This document shows, one piece after another, positions 1-6,505 of a stretch of 8,615 bases of DNA. The notes beneath the pieces are model-generated. The model did not search any database and was not told where the DNA came from. It was given only the letters and a program-made list of their open reading frames with translations. The DNA is from an uncultured Clostridia bacterium (GTDB taxonomy: Bacteria > Bacillota > Clostridia > Christensenellales > Borkfalkiaceae). The position numbers and the translations under genes were made by a program. The DNA lies in NCBI GenBank assembly GCA_900557285.1, contig USSJ01000036.1, positions 1 through 8,615 on the forward strand. The letters run 5' to 3'. How positions within the stretch are numbered: position 1 is the stretch's first letter; each line of letters opens with the position of its first letter.

Positions 1-867
1 CCGCAGGACAATCCCCTCATTTTGCATATCTCCGAGCCGAAGGAGCTGGAGTCGATCTGCCATGACATCCCCGCGCAGGCGTGGCTGCTGGCGGAGCACT
101 TCTGGCCCGGCCCGCTGACAATGGTGCTGCCCGTCCGCGACCTCGTGCCGAAGCGCACGACGGCAGGGCTGGATACCGTCGCCGTCCGCTGCCCGAAAAC
201 GGCCGCGACGCGCGAGCTCATCCGGCTGGCGGGCGTGCCCATCGCCGCGCCGTCGGCCAACCGCTCCGGCAAGCCCTCGACCACGACGGCGGCCCACGTG
301 CTGCATGACATGGACGGCCGCATCGAGGCCATTCTGGACGGCGGCCCGTGCGAGGTCGGCGTGGAATCCACGATCGTCGACCTGACGGGTGAGCGTCCGC
401 GCCTGCTGCGCCCGGGCGGCGTTACGCCGGAGGAGCTGCGCGCGCTGCTCGGCGAGCTGGACATCGACCGGGCGGTGCTCGGTCAGATCTCGAACGACGC
501 CGTCGTGGGCGCTCCCGGCATGAAGTACAAGCACTATGCCCCGTCGGCGGAGGTCTATATCATCTCCGGCAGCAGCGAGGCGGCCGCGCGCTATATCCGC
601 CGCCGCTTCGGCCCCGGCGACGCCGTTCTGTGCTTTGCCGAGGAGCTGCCGCTCTATGACGGCTGCAATCCGACGGCCTACGGCTCTGAAAACGATGTGC
701 GCACGCTCTCTGCCGGGCTGTTTGCCGCCCTGCGCGACCTCGACCGGCCGGATATCCGAACGATCTATGCCCGCTGTCCCGAGGGCGGCGGCGTGGCCTA
801 CGCCGTCGGCAACCGCCTGAAAAAGGCGGCGGCCTTCCGCGTTGTCGACGCGGAGCACGAGGCATGA
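1..867 (+). CDS. sua5: Sua5-type threonylcarbamoyl-AMP synthase, 5'-truncated by the window edge
   Basis: This enzyme makes L-threonylcarbamoyladenylate from threonine, bicarbonate and ATP, the first step of t6A formation at position 37 of ANN-decoding tRNAs; it is cytoplasmic. The frame is open from base 1, so the start lies upstream and 288 residues are visible of a usual 330-350. Counting from the first visible codon, the YrdC/TsaC domain shows NPLILHI (4-10), FWPGPLT (34-40), APSANRSG (83-90) and VESTIVDL (121-128). LRPGG (136-140) and APGMKYKHYAP (171-181) mark the linker to the C-terminal Sua5 domain, so this is the long Sua5 form and not short TsaC. The C-terminus (GGGVAYAVGNRLKKAAAF) looks complete. 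The gene is strikingly GC-rich, with mostly CTG/CTC leucine codons, unlike every other gene here. Its stop overlaps the cobU ATG (ATGA, 864-867), which would give translational coupling if the junction is real. Confidence 0.93.
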   Translation, partial: PQDNPLILHISEPKELESICHDIPAQAWLLAEHFWPGPLTMVLPVRDLVPKRTTAGLDTVAVRCPKTAATRELIRLAGVPIAAPSANRSGKPSTTTAAHVLHDMDGRIEAILDGGPCEVGVESTIVDLTGERPRLLRPGGVTPEELRALLGELDIDRAVLGQISNDAVVGAPGMKYKHYAPSAEVYIISGSSEAAARYIRRRFGPGDAVLCFAEELPLYDGCNPTAYGSENDVRTLSAGLFAALRDLDRPDIRTIYARCPEGGGVAYAVGNRLKKAAAFRVVDAEHEA

Positions 868-912
868 AAATTCTCGGCATCACCGGCGGAAGCGGCAGCG
901 GGAAATCCGAGC
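864..912. other. Compositional junction inside the start of cobU
   Basis: Base composition and codon use switch within this short stretch. Upstream, the Sua5 gene runs near 70% G+C (43/60 in bases 61-120). Codons 4-15 of cobU (CTC GGC ATC ACC and onward to TCC) end in G or C in 10 of 12 cases. From codon 17 (CTT GCT GAA AAA TAT) A/T-ending codons dominate, and downstream genes sit near 40-50% G+C. The switch falls at the P-loop codons, a sequence shared by many nucleotide-binding proteins. Counts are by hand. A horizontal-transfer border and an assembly join are both possible. Confidence 0.55.
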
Positions 913-1394
913 TTGCTGAAAAATATGCCGTACATTTATGGAATAAAAGCGGAAAGAAAAGCGGCGGACTCTATTATTATGCAACGATGCGGGTCTGGGA
1001 TCGGGAAGGAGAACTGCGCGTGGAAAAGCACAGGAAACAGCGTGCCGGCCGCGGATTTATTACGGAAGAATGCCCGTCGCGGTTAAATACAAAAATTGCA
1101 GATTCGGTGATTTTGCTTGAATGTCTTTCCAATCGGCTGGCGAATGCGATGTTTTCGGATAGAGACGAAGATCCTGAAAGGTTGATACTGGATGAAATAG
1201 AGGCGCTTTCCGAAAAAAACAGCGTCGTGGTCGTTACGAATGAAATCTTTTCGGACGGTGAGGAATACGACGCGCAAACCGAGCGGTACAGAAGGATGCT
1301 TGGAAGATTGAATTGTGAACTGAGCAGGTGTGCAGAACTTGTGGTGGAAAGCGTCTACTGTATTCCCGTGGTGCATAAAGGTAAATGGATATGA
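864..1394 (+). CDS. cobU: Adenosylcobinamide kinase / adenosylcobinamide-phosphate guanylyltransferase (clostridial CobU form)
   Basis: The family phosphorylates adenosylcobinamide and transfers GMP from GTP to give adenosylcobinamide-GDP for CobS. The 176-residue protein has an intact Walker A (GGSGSGKS, 8-15), an ATM segment (40-42), and EKHRKQR (54-60) with His56 in the place of the guanylylated histidine of Salmonella CobU. It also has ILLECLSN (83-90) and VVTNEIFSDG (123-132). The usual GMGIVP after NEV is replaced by FSDGEEYD, a variant I associate with clostridial CobU. The C-terminal VYCIPVVHKGK corresponds to the family's VSGIGVKIK end. The ATG at 864 is the only start that retains the P-loop. 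Codons 4-15 are GC3-rich like the upstream Sua5 gene, whereas codons from about 16 onward match the cob operon, so the first ~45 bases may have another origin. Overlaps cobS by 4 bases. Function is well supported; the exact native N-terminus is less so. Confidence 0.85.
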   Translation: MKILGITGGSGSGKSELAEKYAVHLWNKSGKKSGGLYYYATMRVWDREGELRVEKHRKQRAGRGFITEECPSRLNTKIADSVILLECLSNRLANAMFSDRDEDPERLILDEIEALSEKNSVVVVTNEIFSDGEEYDAQTERYRRMLGRLNCELSRCAELVVESVYCIPVVHKGKWI

Positions 1395-2152
1395 GAAGTG
1401 TTTGGAACAGTTTTCTGATTGCCGTATCGATGTATTCCCGTATACCTGTTCCGCAGGCAGATTGGAATGAAAAAAATATGCGGTATGCGCTATGTTTTTT
1501 CCCGTTGATCGGTGCAGTGATCGCGGCCGCTTGCTTCGGACTCTTTTACTTGTCAGAATATTTGAGTTTGCCCGTATATCTGATCGGAGCCGTGATGACA
1601 GTTGTTCCGATTGCATTCACCGGCGGACTGCATATGGATGGTTTTTGCGATACGACAGATGCTCTTTCGTCGCATCAGCCGCGGGAACGAAAACTGGAGA
1701 TCCTGAAGGATTCACATACGGGTGCCTTTGCAGTGATTTGGTGTGCCGTATATTTTATTTTGTATTTCGGATGCGCGGCGAGCTGTACATTGCAGACATA
1801 TACCGTTTTTTTGTCTGCATTTGTGTTTGCGAGAGGGCTGAGCGCATTTTCGGTCGCCAATTTTCCGACGGCAAAAGAGGGACTGGTCTCCACGTTCAAG
1901 AACGCAGGCGCCCGTGCCGTGGTGACGATCGTTTCACTTTGCTGGATTGCAGGATCTGTTTTGTTTTCAGTCTTGCTTTTTCCCTGGCTCGGGTGCATTG
2001 TTTGTATAAGCGGATTGCTGGCGTATTTGTGCTGTGTGGCTGTCATGTTCAGGCAGTTTGGCGGGATCTCGGGAGATCTTGCGGGATGGATGGTACAGAT
2101 CGTGGAAGTTGTCATGCTGTTGGCGGCGGCAGTCGGAGGATATGTTTTATGA
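1391..2152 (+). CDS. cobS: Adenosylcobinamide-GDP ribazoletransferase (cobalamin synthase)
   Basis: CobS is an integral membrane enzyme that joins adenosylcobinamide-GDP to alpha-ribazole or its 5'-phosphate, releasing GMP and giving adenosylcobalamin (phosphate). The protein has 253 residues, the normal length. It shows the family signature FTGGLHMDGFCDTTDAL (76-92), LKDSHTGAFAV (105-115), ARGLSAFSV (147-155) and a C-terminal GGISGDLAGW (224-233), separated by strongly hydrophobic stretches that look like several membrane segments. Start choice: an in-frame ATG at 1385 would add two residues, but AAAGG (1377-1381) lies only 3 bases before it and 9 bases before the ATG at 1391. The 1391 start also forms the ATGA stop-start overlap (1391-1394) with cobU that recurs through the operon. 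The gene overlaps the next one by ATGA at 2149-2152. Confidence 0.93.
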   Translation: MRSVWNSFLIAVSMYSRIPVPQADWNEKNMRYALCFFPLIGAVIAAACFGLFYLSEYLSLPVYLIGAVMTVVPIAFTGGLHMDGFCDTTDALSSHQPRERKLEILKDSHTGAFAVIWCAVYFILYFGCAASCTLQTYTVFLSAFVFARGLSAFSVANFPTAKEGLVSTFKNAGARAVVTIVSLCWIAGSVLFSVLLFPWLGCIVCISGLLAYLCCVAVMFRQFGGISGDLAGWMVQIVEVVMLLAAAVGGYVL

Positions 2153-2502
2153 TCGTTTTGGTGATCGGGGGAAGAGCGCAGGGTAAAAAGGATTTTATTC
2201 AGGATATGTTTGGAATCCGCAATGAGGAATTTGACTGCGGTTTCGGCAAGAATACCGTGATCCTGCATCTGGAGAAGCTGATCCGTAAGCAAGGCAGGGA
2301 AAAAGTCTTGCAAAAACTGGAAGAGCGGTTTGCTGCGGGTGATTGTATCGTAAGTTGTGACGAAGTCGGAATGGGGATTGTTCCTGTGGAGCAAAAAGAG
2401 CGCGAGTACAGGGACGATGTCGGGAAAGTTCTTTGTGAAATTGCAAAGCGCGCCGATGAGGTATTCCGCGTCTTTGCGGGAATCGGGCAGAGGATAAAAT
2501 GA
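2149..2502 (+). CDS. Short CobU-family protein (second cobU-like gene)
   Basis: A 117-residue relative of CobU, much shorter than the usual 175-185. It keeps the N-terminal strand and loop (VIGGRAQGKK, 5-14), the Walker B-like region with the classical signature (DEVGMGIVP, 71-79) and the standard CobU C-terminus (YRDDVGKVL, 87-95; VFAGIGQRIK, 108-117). Missing is the middle of the protein, including the His that carries GMP in Salmonella CobU and the LLEC strand. The P-loop Ser/Thr after GK is Lys14. The frame is open far upstream (to 1492), but that part is the shadow of cobS. The ATG at 2149 is chosen because the CobU similarity begins there and it makes an ATGA overlap with cobS. It may be a partner subunit of the upstream CobU, a regulatory homologue, or a degenerate copy kept for another step; activity alone is doubtful. 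I recall similar short CobU annotations in clostridial cob operons, so it is probably not a local decay product. Confidence 0.82.
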   Translation: MIVLVIGGRAQGKKDFIQDMFGIRNEEFDCGFGKNTVILHLEKLIRKQGREKVLQKLEERFAAGDCIVSCDEVGMGIVPVEQKEREYRDDVGKVLCEIAKRADEVFRVFAGIGQRIK

Positions 2503-3065
2503 ATCGAATTTATCTGATCCGGCACGGGCTGACGGCCGGGAATGAGGAAAAGCGTTATATCGGAAGGACGGATCAGCCTTTGTCGCAAAAAGGTATGGCC
2601 GCTTTGAAAGGGAAGATTGTTCCGACTGCGGATGAAATCGTGGTATCGCCGATGCTCCGATGCAGGCAGACGGCGGAACTGTTGTTTCCGGGACGGAAAT
2701 ATCAGGTCATAGACGATTTTCGGGAATGTGATTTCGGTAGGTTTGAAGGGAAAAATTATTTGGAATTGTCAGATGATACGGATTATATTGCGTGGATAGC
2801 GTCGTACGGCAAAAACATGTTTCCGGGAGGGGAAGATCCGAAAGAATTCAGAAAACGCTGTGCAGGGGCCTTCCGTAAATATATGAGCGAGCTTGCCCCG
2901 GACAAGACGGCGGCTTTTGTTGTGCATGGCGGGACGATCATGGCAATTTCAGAGGCGTTTGATCGGGAGCAGAAAGACTTTTATGAGTACGGTATCCCGA
3001 ACGGACAGGGTATAGAGGCAATCTGGGAAGACGGAATATTGACGATGGGGCGGCTTTTATGGTAG
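2499..3065 (+). CDS. cobC: Histidine phosphatase, probable alpha-ribazole / adenosylcobalamin phosphatase
   Basis: A 188-residue member of the phosphoglycerate mutase-like histidine phosphatase family. In cob operons CobC dephosphorylates alpha-ribazole 5'-phosphate and/or adenosylcobalamin 5'-phosphate, the closing step of lower-loop assembly. The catalytic RHG lies at 8-10, with His9 the expected phosphoacceptor. R54 and R56 (SPMLRCRQTAE) fit the phosphate pocket, the ECDFGRFEG stretch (76-84) is typical of the family, and the second catalytic histidine is His143 in VVHGG (141-145). The start makes an ATGA overlap with the preceding gene (2499-2502) and has AGGA at 2491-2494. The last seven bases overlap cbiB. 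Family membership is certain; the B12 substrate is inferred from position, because generic histidine phosphatases look similar. Confidence 0.9.
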   Translation: MNRIYLIRHGLTAGNEEKRYIGRTDQPLSQKGMAALKGKIVPTADEIVVSPMLRCRQTAELLFPGRKYQVIDDFRECDFGRFEGKNYLELSDDTDYIAWIASYGKNMFPGGEDPKEFRKRCAGAFRKYMSELAPDKTAAFVVHGGTIMAISEAFDREQKDFYEYGIPNGQGIEAIWEDGILTMGRLLW

Positions 3066-4039
3066 AATTGTTGCGGCTTACGTTTTATTCGATATTGATC
3101 GGGTTTCTGATCGATCTTCTGATCGGCGATCCGAGATTTTTGCCGCATCCGATCTGTGCGATCGGTTTTTTGATCTCAAAAACGGAAAAAATATTGCGAA
3201 AGATTTTCCCTAAGACGCCGGGCGGGGAATTGGGCGGCGGTGCTTTCCTGGTCGTGATCGTATGCATTGCGGCGGCCGGGATTCCGTTCGGTTTGCTGTT
3301 TTTATGTTATTGGTTGCATCCGTATGTGTATCTGGCGCTCTCTTCTGTTTTTTGTTGGCAGATCCTGGCGGCGCACAGTCTGAAGAAAGAAAGCTGCAAA
3401 GTTTATAAGAAACTCAAGGATAAAGATACGAAGGGTGCCCGTCTTGCGGTATCCATGATCGTTGGCAGAGACACGAGTGTGCTGGATGAGAACGGCATAG
3501 CCCGTGCGGCGGTAGAAACGGTTGCGGAAAATACTTCCGACGGGGTGATCGCCCCCTTGTTTTATTTGTTTTTAGGCGGAGCCGTGGGCGGCTTTTTGTA
3601 TAAAGCCGTCAATACGATGGATTCTATGGTAGGATATAAAGAAAACGGCTACCTGTATTTCGGGAGAGTTGCGGCGAGGACGGACGACGTTTTCAATTTT
3701 ATACCGTCCAGACTGAGTGCGGTGTTTATGATCGCGGCGAGTTTTCTTTTACGCTACAGACCGCGCAATGCCGTCAAGATTTATCGAAGAGACAGGCGGA
3801 AACACGCGTCTCCGAATTCGGCACAGACAGAATCCGTCTGTGCGGGAGCACTCGGGCTTCGTCTTGCAGGGGATGCGATCTATCACGGCGTATTGCATAA
3901 AAAACCGTTTATCGGTGATCCGCTGCAGGAAATTTGTCCGTTCGATATTGTACGGGCAAACCGTCTGATGTATACGACGGCGTTTTTGGCTTTGGCAGTT
4001 TTTTCGTTGATTGCAAGCTTGTTGCTTTTTGTTGTCTGA
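3059..4039 (+). CDS. cbiB: Adenosylcobinamide-phosphate synthase
   Basis: CbiB (CobD in the aerobic-pathway nomenclature) is a membrane protein that couples adenosylcobyric acid to (R)-1-aminopropan-2-yl phosphate, giving adenosylcobinamide phosphate. The 326-residue length is normal. Visible motifs in order: DLLIGDPRFLPHP (19-31), SMIVGRDTS (132-140), AAVETVAENTSDGVIAPLFY (150-169), NTMDSMVGYK (185-194), GRVAARTDDVFNFIPSR (202-218), HASPNSAQTES (249-259) and AGALGLRLAG (262-271). Hydrophobic segments lie near 5-22, 62-84, 161-180, 220-231 and 304-326. It starts inside the end of cobC (ATGGTAG, 3059-3065), so the two are probably translationally coupled, and it is followed 9 bases later by cobD, the supplier of its amine substrate. 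Codons 13-39 contain an unusual run of GATC tetranucleotides. Confidence 0.95.
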   Translation: MVELLRLTFYSILIGFLIDLLIGDPRFLPHPICAIGFLISKTEKILRKIFPKTPGGELGGGAFLVVIVCIAAAGIPFGLLFLCYWLHPYVYLALSSVFCWQILAAHSLKKESCKVYKKLKDKDTKGARLAVSMIVGRDTSVLDENGIARAAVETVAENTSDGVIAPLFYLFLGGAVGGFLYKAVNTMDSMVGYKENGYLYFGRVAARTDDVFNFIPSRLSAVFMIAASFLLRYRPRNAVKIYRRDRRKHASPNSAQTESVCAGALGLRLAGDAIYHGVLHKKPFIGDPLQEICPFDIVRANRLMYTTAFLALAVFSLIASLLLFVV

Positions 4040-4048
4040 GGAAGAAAT

Positions 4049-5065
4049 ATGCGTTTTATACGGGATACGCACGGAGGAGATCTCTGTGCCAAATATGATT
4101 TTTCGATCAATGTAAGTCCACTGGGGATGAGCAGAAAAGTTCGTCGTGCGATTGTTTCCTCTTTGAAAGATGCGGATCGTTATCCTGATCCGTATTGCGG
4201 GAAATTGCGCAGTGCAATTTCTGCGAAAGAAGGGGTACCGACAGAGTGTATATTGGCAGGAAACGGCGCGGCGGAATTGATTTATGCCTATGCGGCGTAT
4301 CATGCGGGTGACAAGGCGTATATTTTGTCGCCTACGTTTACGGAATATGCCACCGCCTTTGAAGCTTTTAAAGGAGAAGTTGAGTACGTTTACGGTTGCG
4401 AAAACATAGTAGAAAGACAATTGAAGAGTAGTGACACTGTATTTGTCTGTGTGCCGAACAATCCGGACGGTTTATTGCCTTCCCGAACTCAACTTTTCGG
4501 ATTAGTCGAAACTTGCAGGGCTGCCGGGGCAACGCTGTTTGTGGACGCATGTTTTTACGATTTTACGGCAGGCGCTCCGTATCTTTTGAAAGAACTTTTT
4601 TCTTACGAAAATGTTTTTGTTTTGCAGGCATTTACAAAAAGTTATGCGCTGGCAGGGGTACGGCTTGGTTATCTGATGGGAAAAGCTGAAACTTTGCAAA
4701 AAATCTCGAAATTTGTACAGCCATGGAGCGTATCGGTTCTGGCACAGGCGGCGGGAATCGCCGCCGCCTGCGATACAAAATATCTGATACGTTTGCGGAC
4801 TGTCATCCGAAAAGAAAGAGAATACCTGATGAACGGTTTAAAAGAATTGGGGTATTTGCCGTATCCGTCCTGTGCTAATTTTCTTTTATTTGAAGGAGAG
4901 AAAGATCTGGCTGTTTGTTTGCGTAAGCGTGGCATAGCGATACGGGTCTGCGATGATTTTATAGGATTGGTTGCAGGGAACTGCAAAAAATTTTTCAGGA
5001 TCGCGGTCAGGACGCACAGAGAAAACAGTATTTTGCTGAAAGCATTGCATGAGGTAAAAAGATGA
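4049..5065 (+). CDS. cobD: Threonine-phosphate decarboxylase, PLP-dependent
   Basis: CobD decarboxylates L-threonine O-3-phosphate to (R)-1-aminopropan-2-yl phosphate, which CbiB (encoded just upstream) attaches to cobyric acid. The 338-residue protein has the fold-type I aminotransferase pattern: HGGD at 8-11, FSINVSPLG (18-26), the cofactor-phosphate region GNGAAELIY (71-79), NNPDG (137-141), Asp166 in FVDACFYDF for the pyridine nitrogen, Lys197 in AFTKSYALAGVRLGY as the Schiff-base lysine, and R317/R321 in FRIAVR for substrate carboxylate or phosphate. The nearest confusable relative is histidinol-phosphate aminotransferase (HisC); the HGGD start, the FSxNxxPLG motif and the cob context favour CobD. 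A strong GAGGAAG (4038-4044) precedes the ATG by 4 bases. Its stop overlaps cobQ by ATGA (5062-5065). Confidence 0.93.
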   Translation: MRFIRDTHGGDLCAKYDFSINVSPLGMSRKVRRAIVSSLKDADRYPDPYCGKLRSAISAKEGVPTECILAGNGAAELIYAYAAYHAGDKAYILSPTFTEYATAFEAFKGEVEYVYGCENIVERQLKSSDTVFVCVPNNPDGLLPSRTQLFGLVETCRAAGATLFVDACFYDFTAGAPYLLKELFSYENVFVLQAFTKSYALAGVRLGYLMGKAETLQKISKFVQPWSVSVLAQAAGIAAACDTKYLIRLRTVIRKEREYLMNGLKELGYLPYPSCANFLLFEGEKDLAVCLRKRGIAIRVCDDFIGLVAGNCKKFFRIAVRTHRENSILLKALHEVKR

Positions 5066-6504
5066 AAGCAAGACCTTTGATGGTACAGGGAACAATGTCC
5101 AATGCAGGGAAAAGCCTGACGGTCGCAGCCATATGCCGTTATCTGACCAGGGAAGGATACAAAGTCGCTCCGTTTAAATCACAGAATATGGCGCTGAATT
5201 CTTTTGTGACAGCTGACGGGTCGGAAATGGGCAGAGCGCAGGCAGTTCAGGCGGAAGCGTCAGGGAAATTGCCGGACGTACGCATGAATCCGGTGTTGCT
5301 GAAACCTACAACCGATACCGGATCGCAAGTTATCGTCATGGGAAAACCGATCGGGAATATGGCGGCAAGGGAATATTTTCGTTATAAAAACGCGCTGCTT
5401 CCCGCCATTCTTTCAGCGTATGAAAGTCTTGCCGCGGAAAACGATGTGATCGTGATCGAAGGTGCGGGAAGCCCTGTGGAATTGAATCTGAATGACAACG
5501 ATATCGTCAATATGGGACTTGCCGAAAGGCTGAAGGCGCCGGTCTTGCTGGTGGGAGATATAGACAGAGGCGGTATCTTTGCGCAGTTGTGCGGAACGTT
5601 GTCACTGTTGGAAAAAAATCAGTTTGAGATGGTCAAAGGATTGATCGTCAATAAATTCCGCGGCGATCTGTCTTTGTTTGAGGAAGGGAAGAAACTTTTG
5701 GAGAATCGGTCGGGGAAACCCGTATTGGGGGTCATGCCATATGCTAAGATCGATATTGATGATGAGGACAGTTTATCCGAACGGTTAGCTTGTAAAAAAA
5801 CTGCCGAAACGGACATAGCGGTCATCCGATTGCCGAAAATATCCAATTTTACGGATTTTGCACCGCTTGAAAGAGTTGAACATTGTTCTGTCCGATATAT
5901 TGAAAAACCGGAAGAATTTGGATCTCCCGATCTTTTGATCATTCCGGGGACGAAAAGCACGATCAGCGATCTGCGGTATTTAAAGGCGAGCGGCCTTGCC
6001 GAACAAATCGTGGCGGCTGCGCATCGCAAGATCCCGGTGTTCGGCATTTGCGGCGGCTTTCAGATTTTGGGTGAGTCCGTCGAAGATCCGGCTGGGATGG
6101 AATGCGGAGGATGTGAAACGGGGCTGGGACTTTTACCTGTCCGGACTGTTTTTAAAGAAGAAAAATGCCTGCAGGAAGTCTGGGGCAGAATCGAGGGGCT
6201 GACGGGAATTTTTTCTTCCCTCAACGGATTGATGTATGCAGGCTATGAAATTCACATGGGCATTTCCGAAAACAACAAGGCGGTTATTTCGAAAGGAAAC
6301 GTATACGGGACATATGTTCATGGTATTTTTGATGAGCGAGGAATCGTTTCGGCAATTGTCAGAGCGCTCACCGGAAAAGATTATACGGAAGATACAGATA
6401 CGCGGAGCTACAAAGAGAAAAATTACGAATTGCTCGCGGATATTTTTGAAAAGAACATGAATACAGATCTTTTGAAAAAAATTATAAAAGAGGGGATCGG
6501 ATAA
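5062..6504 (+). CDS. cobQ: Cobyric acid synthase (CobQ/CbiP), glutamine-hydrolysing
   Basis: The enzyme performs four ATP-dependent amidations of adenosylcobyrinic acid a,c-diamide (side chains b, d, e and g), taking ammonia from glutamine, to give adenosylcobyric acid. At 480 residues it is full length with both domains. The N-terminal synthetase (DTBS/CobQ-type P-loop) domain shows QGTMSNAGKSLT (9-20), FKSQNMALNS (38-47), VIEGAGSPVELNL (131-143) and VGDIDRGGIFAQL (164-176). The C-terminal class I-like glutamine amidotransferase domain shows PGTKST (295-300), the nucleophile Cys330 in GICGGFQILG (328-337), YEIHMG (395-400) and His420 in YVHGIFDE (418-425). All key residues appear present. 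GAGG (5051-5054) lies 7 bases before the ATG, and the start overlaps the cobD stop. cobO follows after a single base. Confidence 0.96.
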   Translation: MKARPLMVQGTMSNAGKSLTVAAICRYLTREGYKVAPFKSQNMALNSFVTADGSEMGRAQAVQAEASGKLPDVRMNPVLLKPTTDTGSQVIVMGKPIGNMAAREYFRYKNALLPAILSAYESLAAENDVIVIEGAGSPVELNLNDNDIVNMGLAERLKAPVLLVGDIDRGGIFAQLCGTLSLLEKNQFEMVKGLIVNKFRGDLSLFEEGKKLLENRSGKPVLGVMPYAKIDIDDEDSLSERLACKKTAETDIAVIRLPKISNFTDFAPLERVEHCSVRYIEKPEEFGSPDLLIIPGTKSTISDLRYLKASGLAEQIVAAAHRKIPVFGICGGFQILGESVEDPAGMECGGCETGLGLLPVRTVFKEEKCLQEVWGRIEGLTGIFSSLNGLMYAGYEIHMGISENNKAVISKGNVYGTYVHGIFDERGIVSAIVRALTGKDYTEDTDTRSYKEKNYELLADIFEKNMNTDLLKKIIKEGIG

Positions 6505-6505
6505 C

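Noticed and set aside
536..883. Alternative frames on both strands inside the GC-rich Sua5 gene.
   Set aside because: High G+C removes stop codons and makes long spurious frames common. Their translations are Arg/Ala/Pro-rich without domains.
1492..2148. The reading frame of the short CobU-like gene stays open upstream, allowing a 336-residue protein.
   Set aside because: The upstream part lies wholly inside cobS in another frame, has no family resemblance and is rich in Arg and Cys as expected of a shadow frame. CobU similarity begins exactly at the ATG at 2149, which also makes an ATGA overlap.
1675..2394. A 239-residue antisense open frame across cobS and the short CobU-like gene.
   Set aside because: It is opposite two well-recognised genes, its translation has no recognisable domain, and no promoter or ribosome binding site supports it.
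3749..4420. A 223-residue antisense open frame across the end of cbiB and the start of cobD.
   Set aside because: The composition is that of a complement shadow (many Arg, Ile, Phe), and both sense genes are certain. No motif was recognised.
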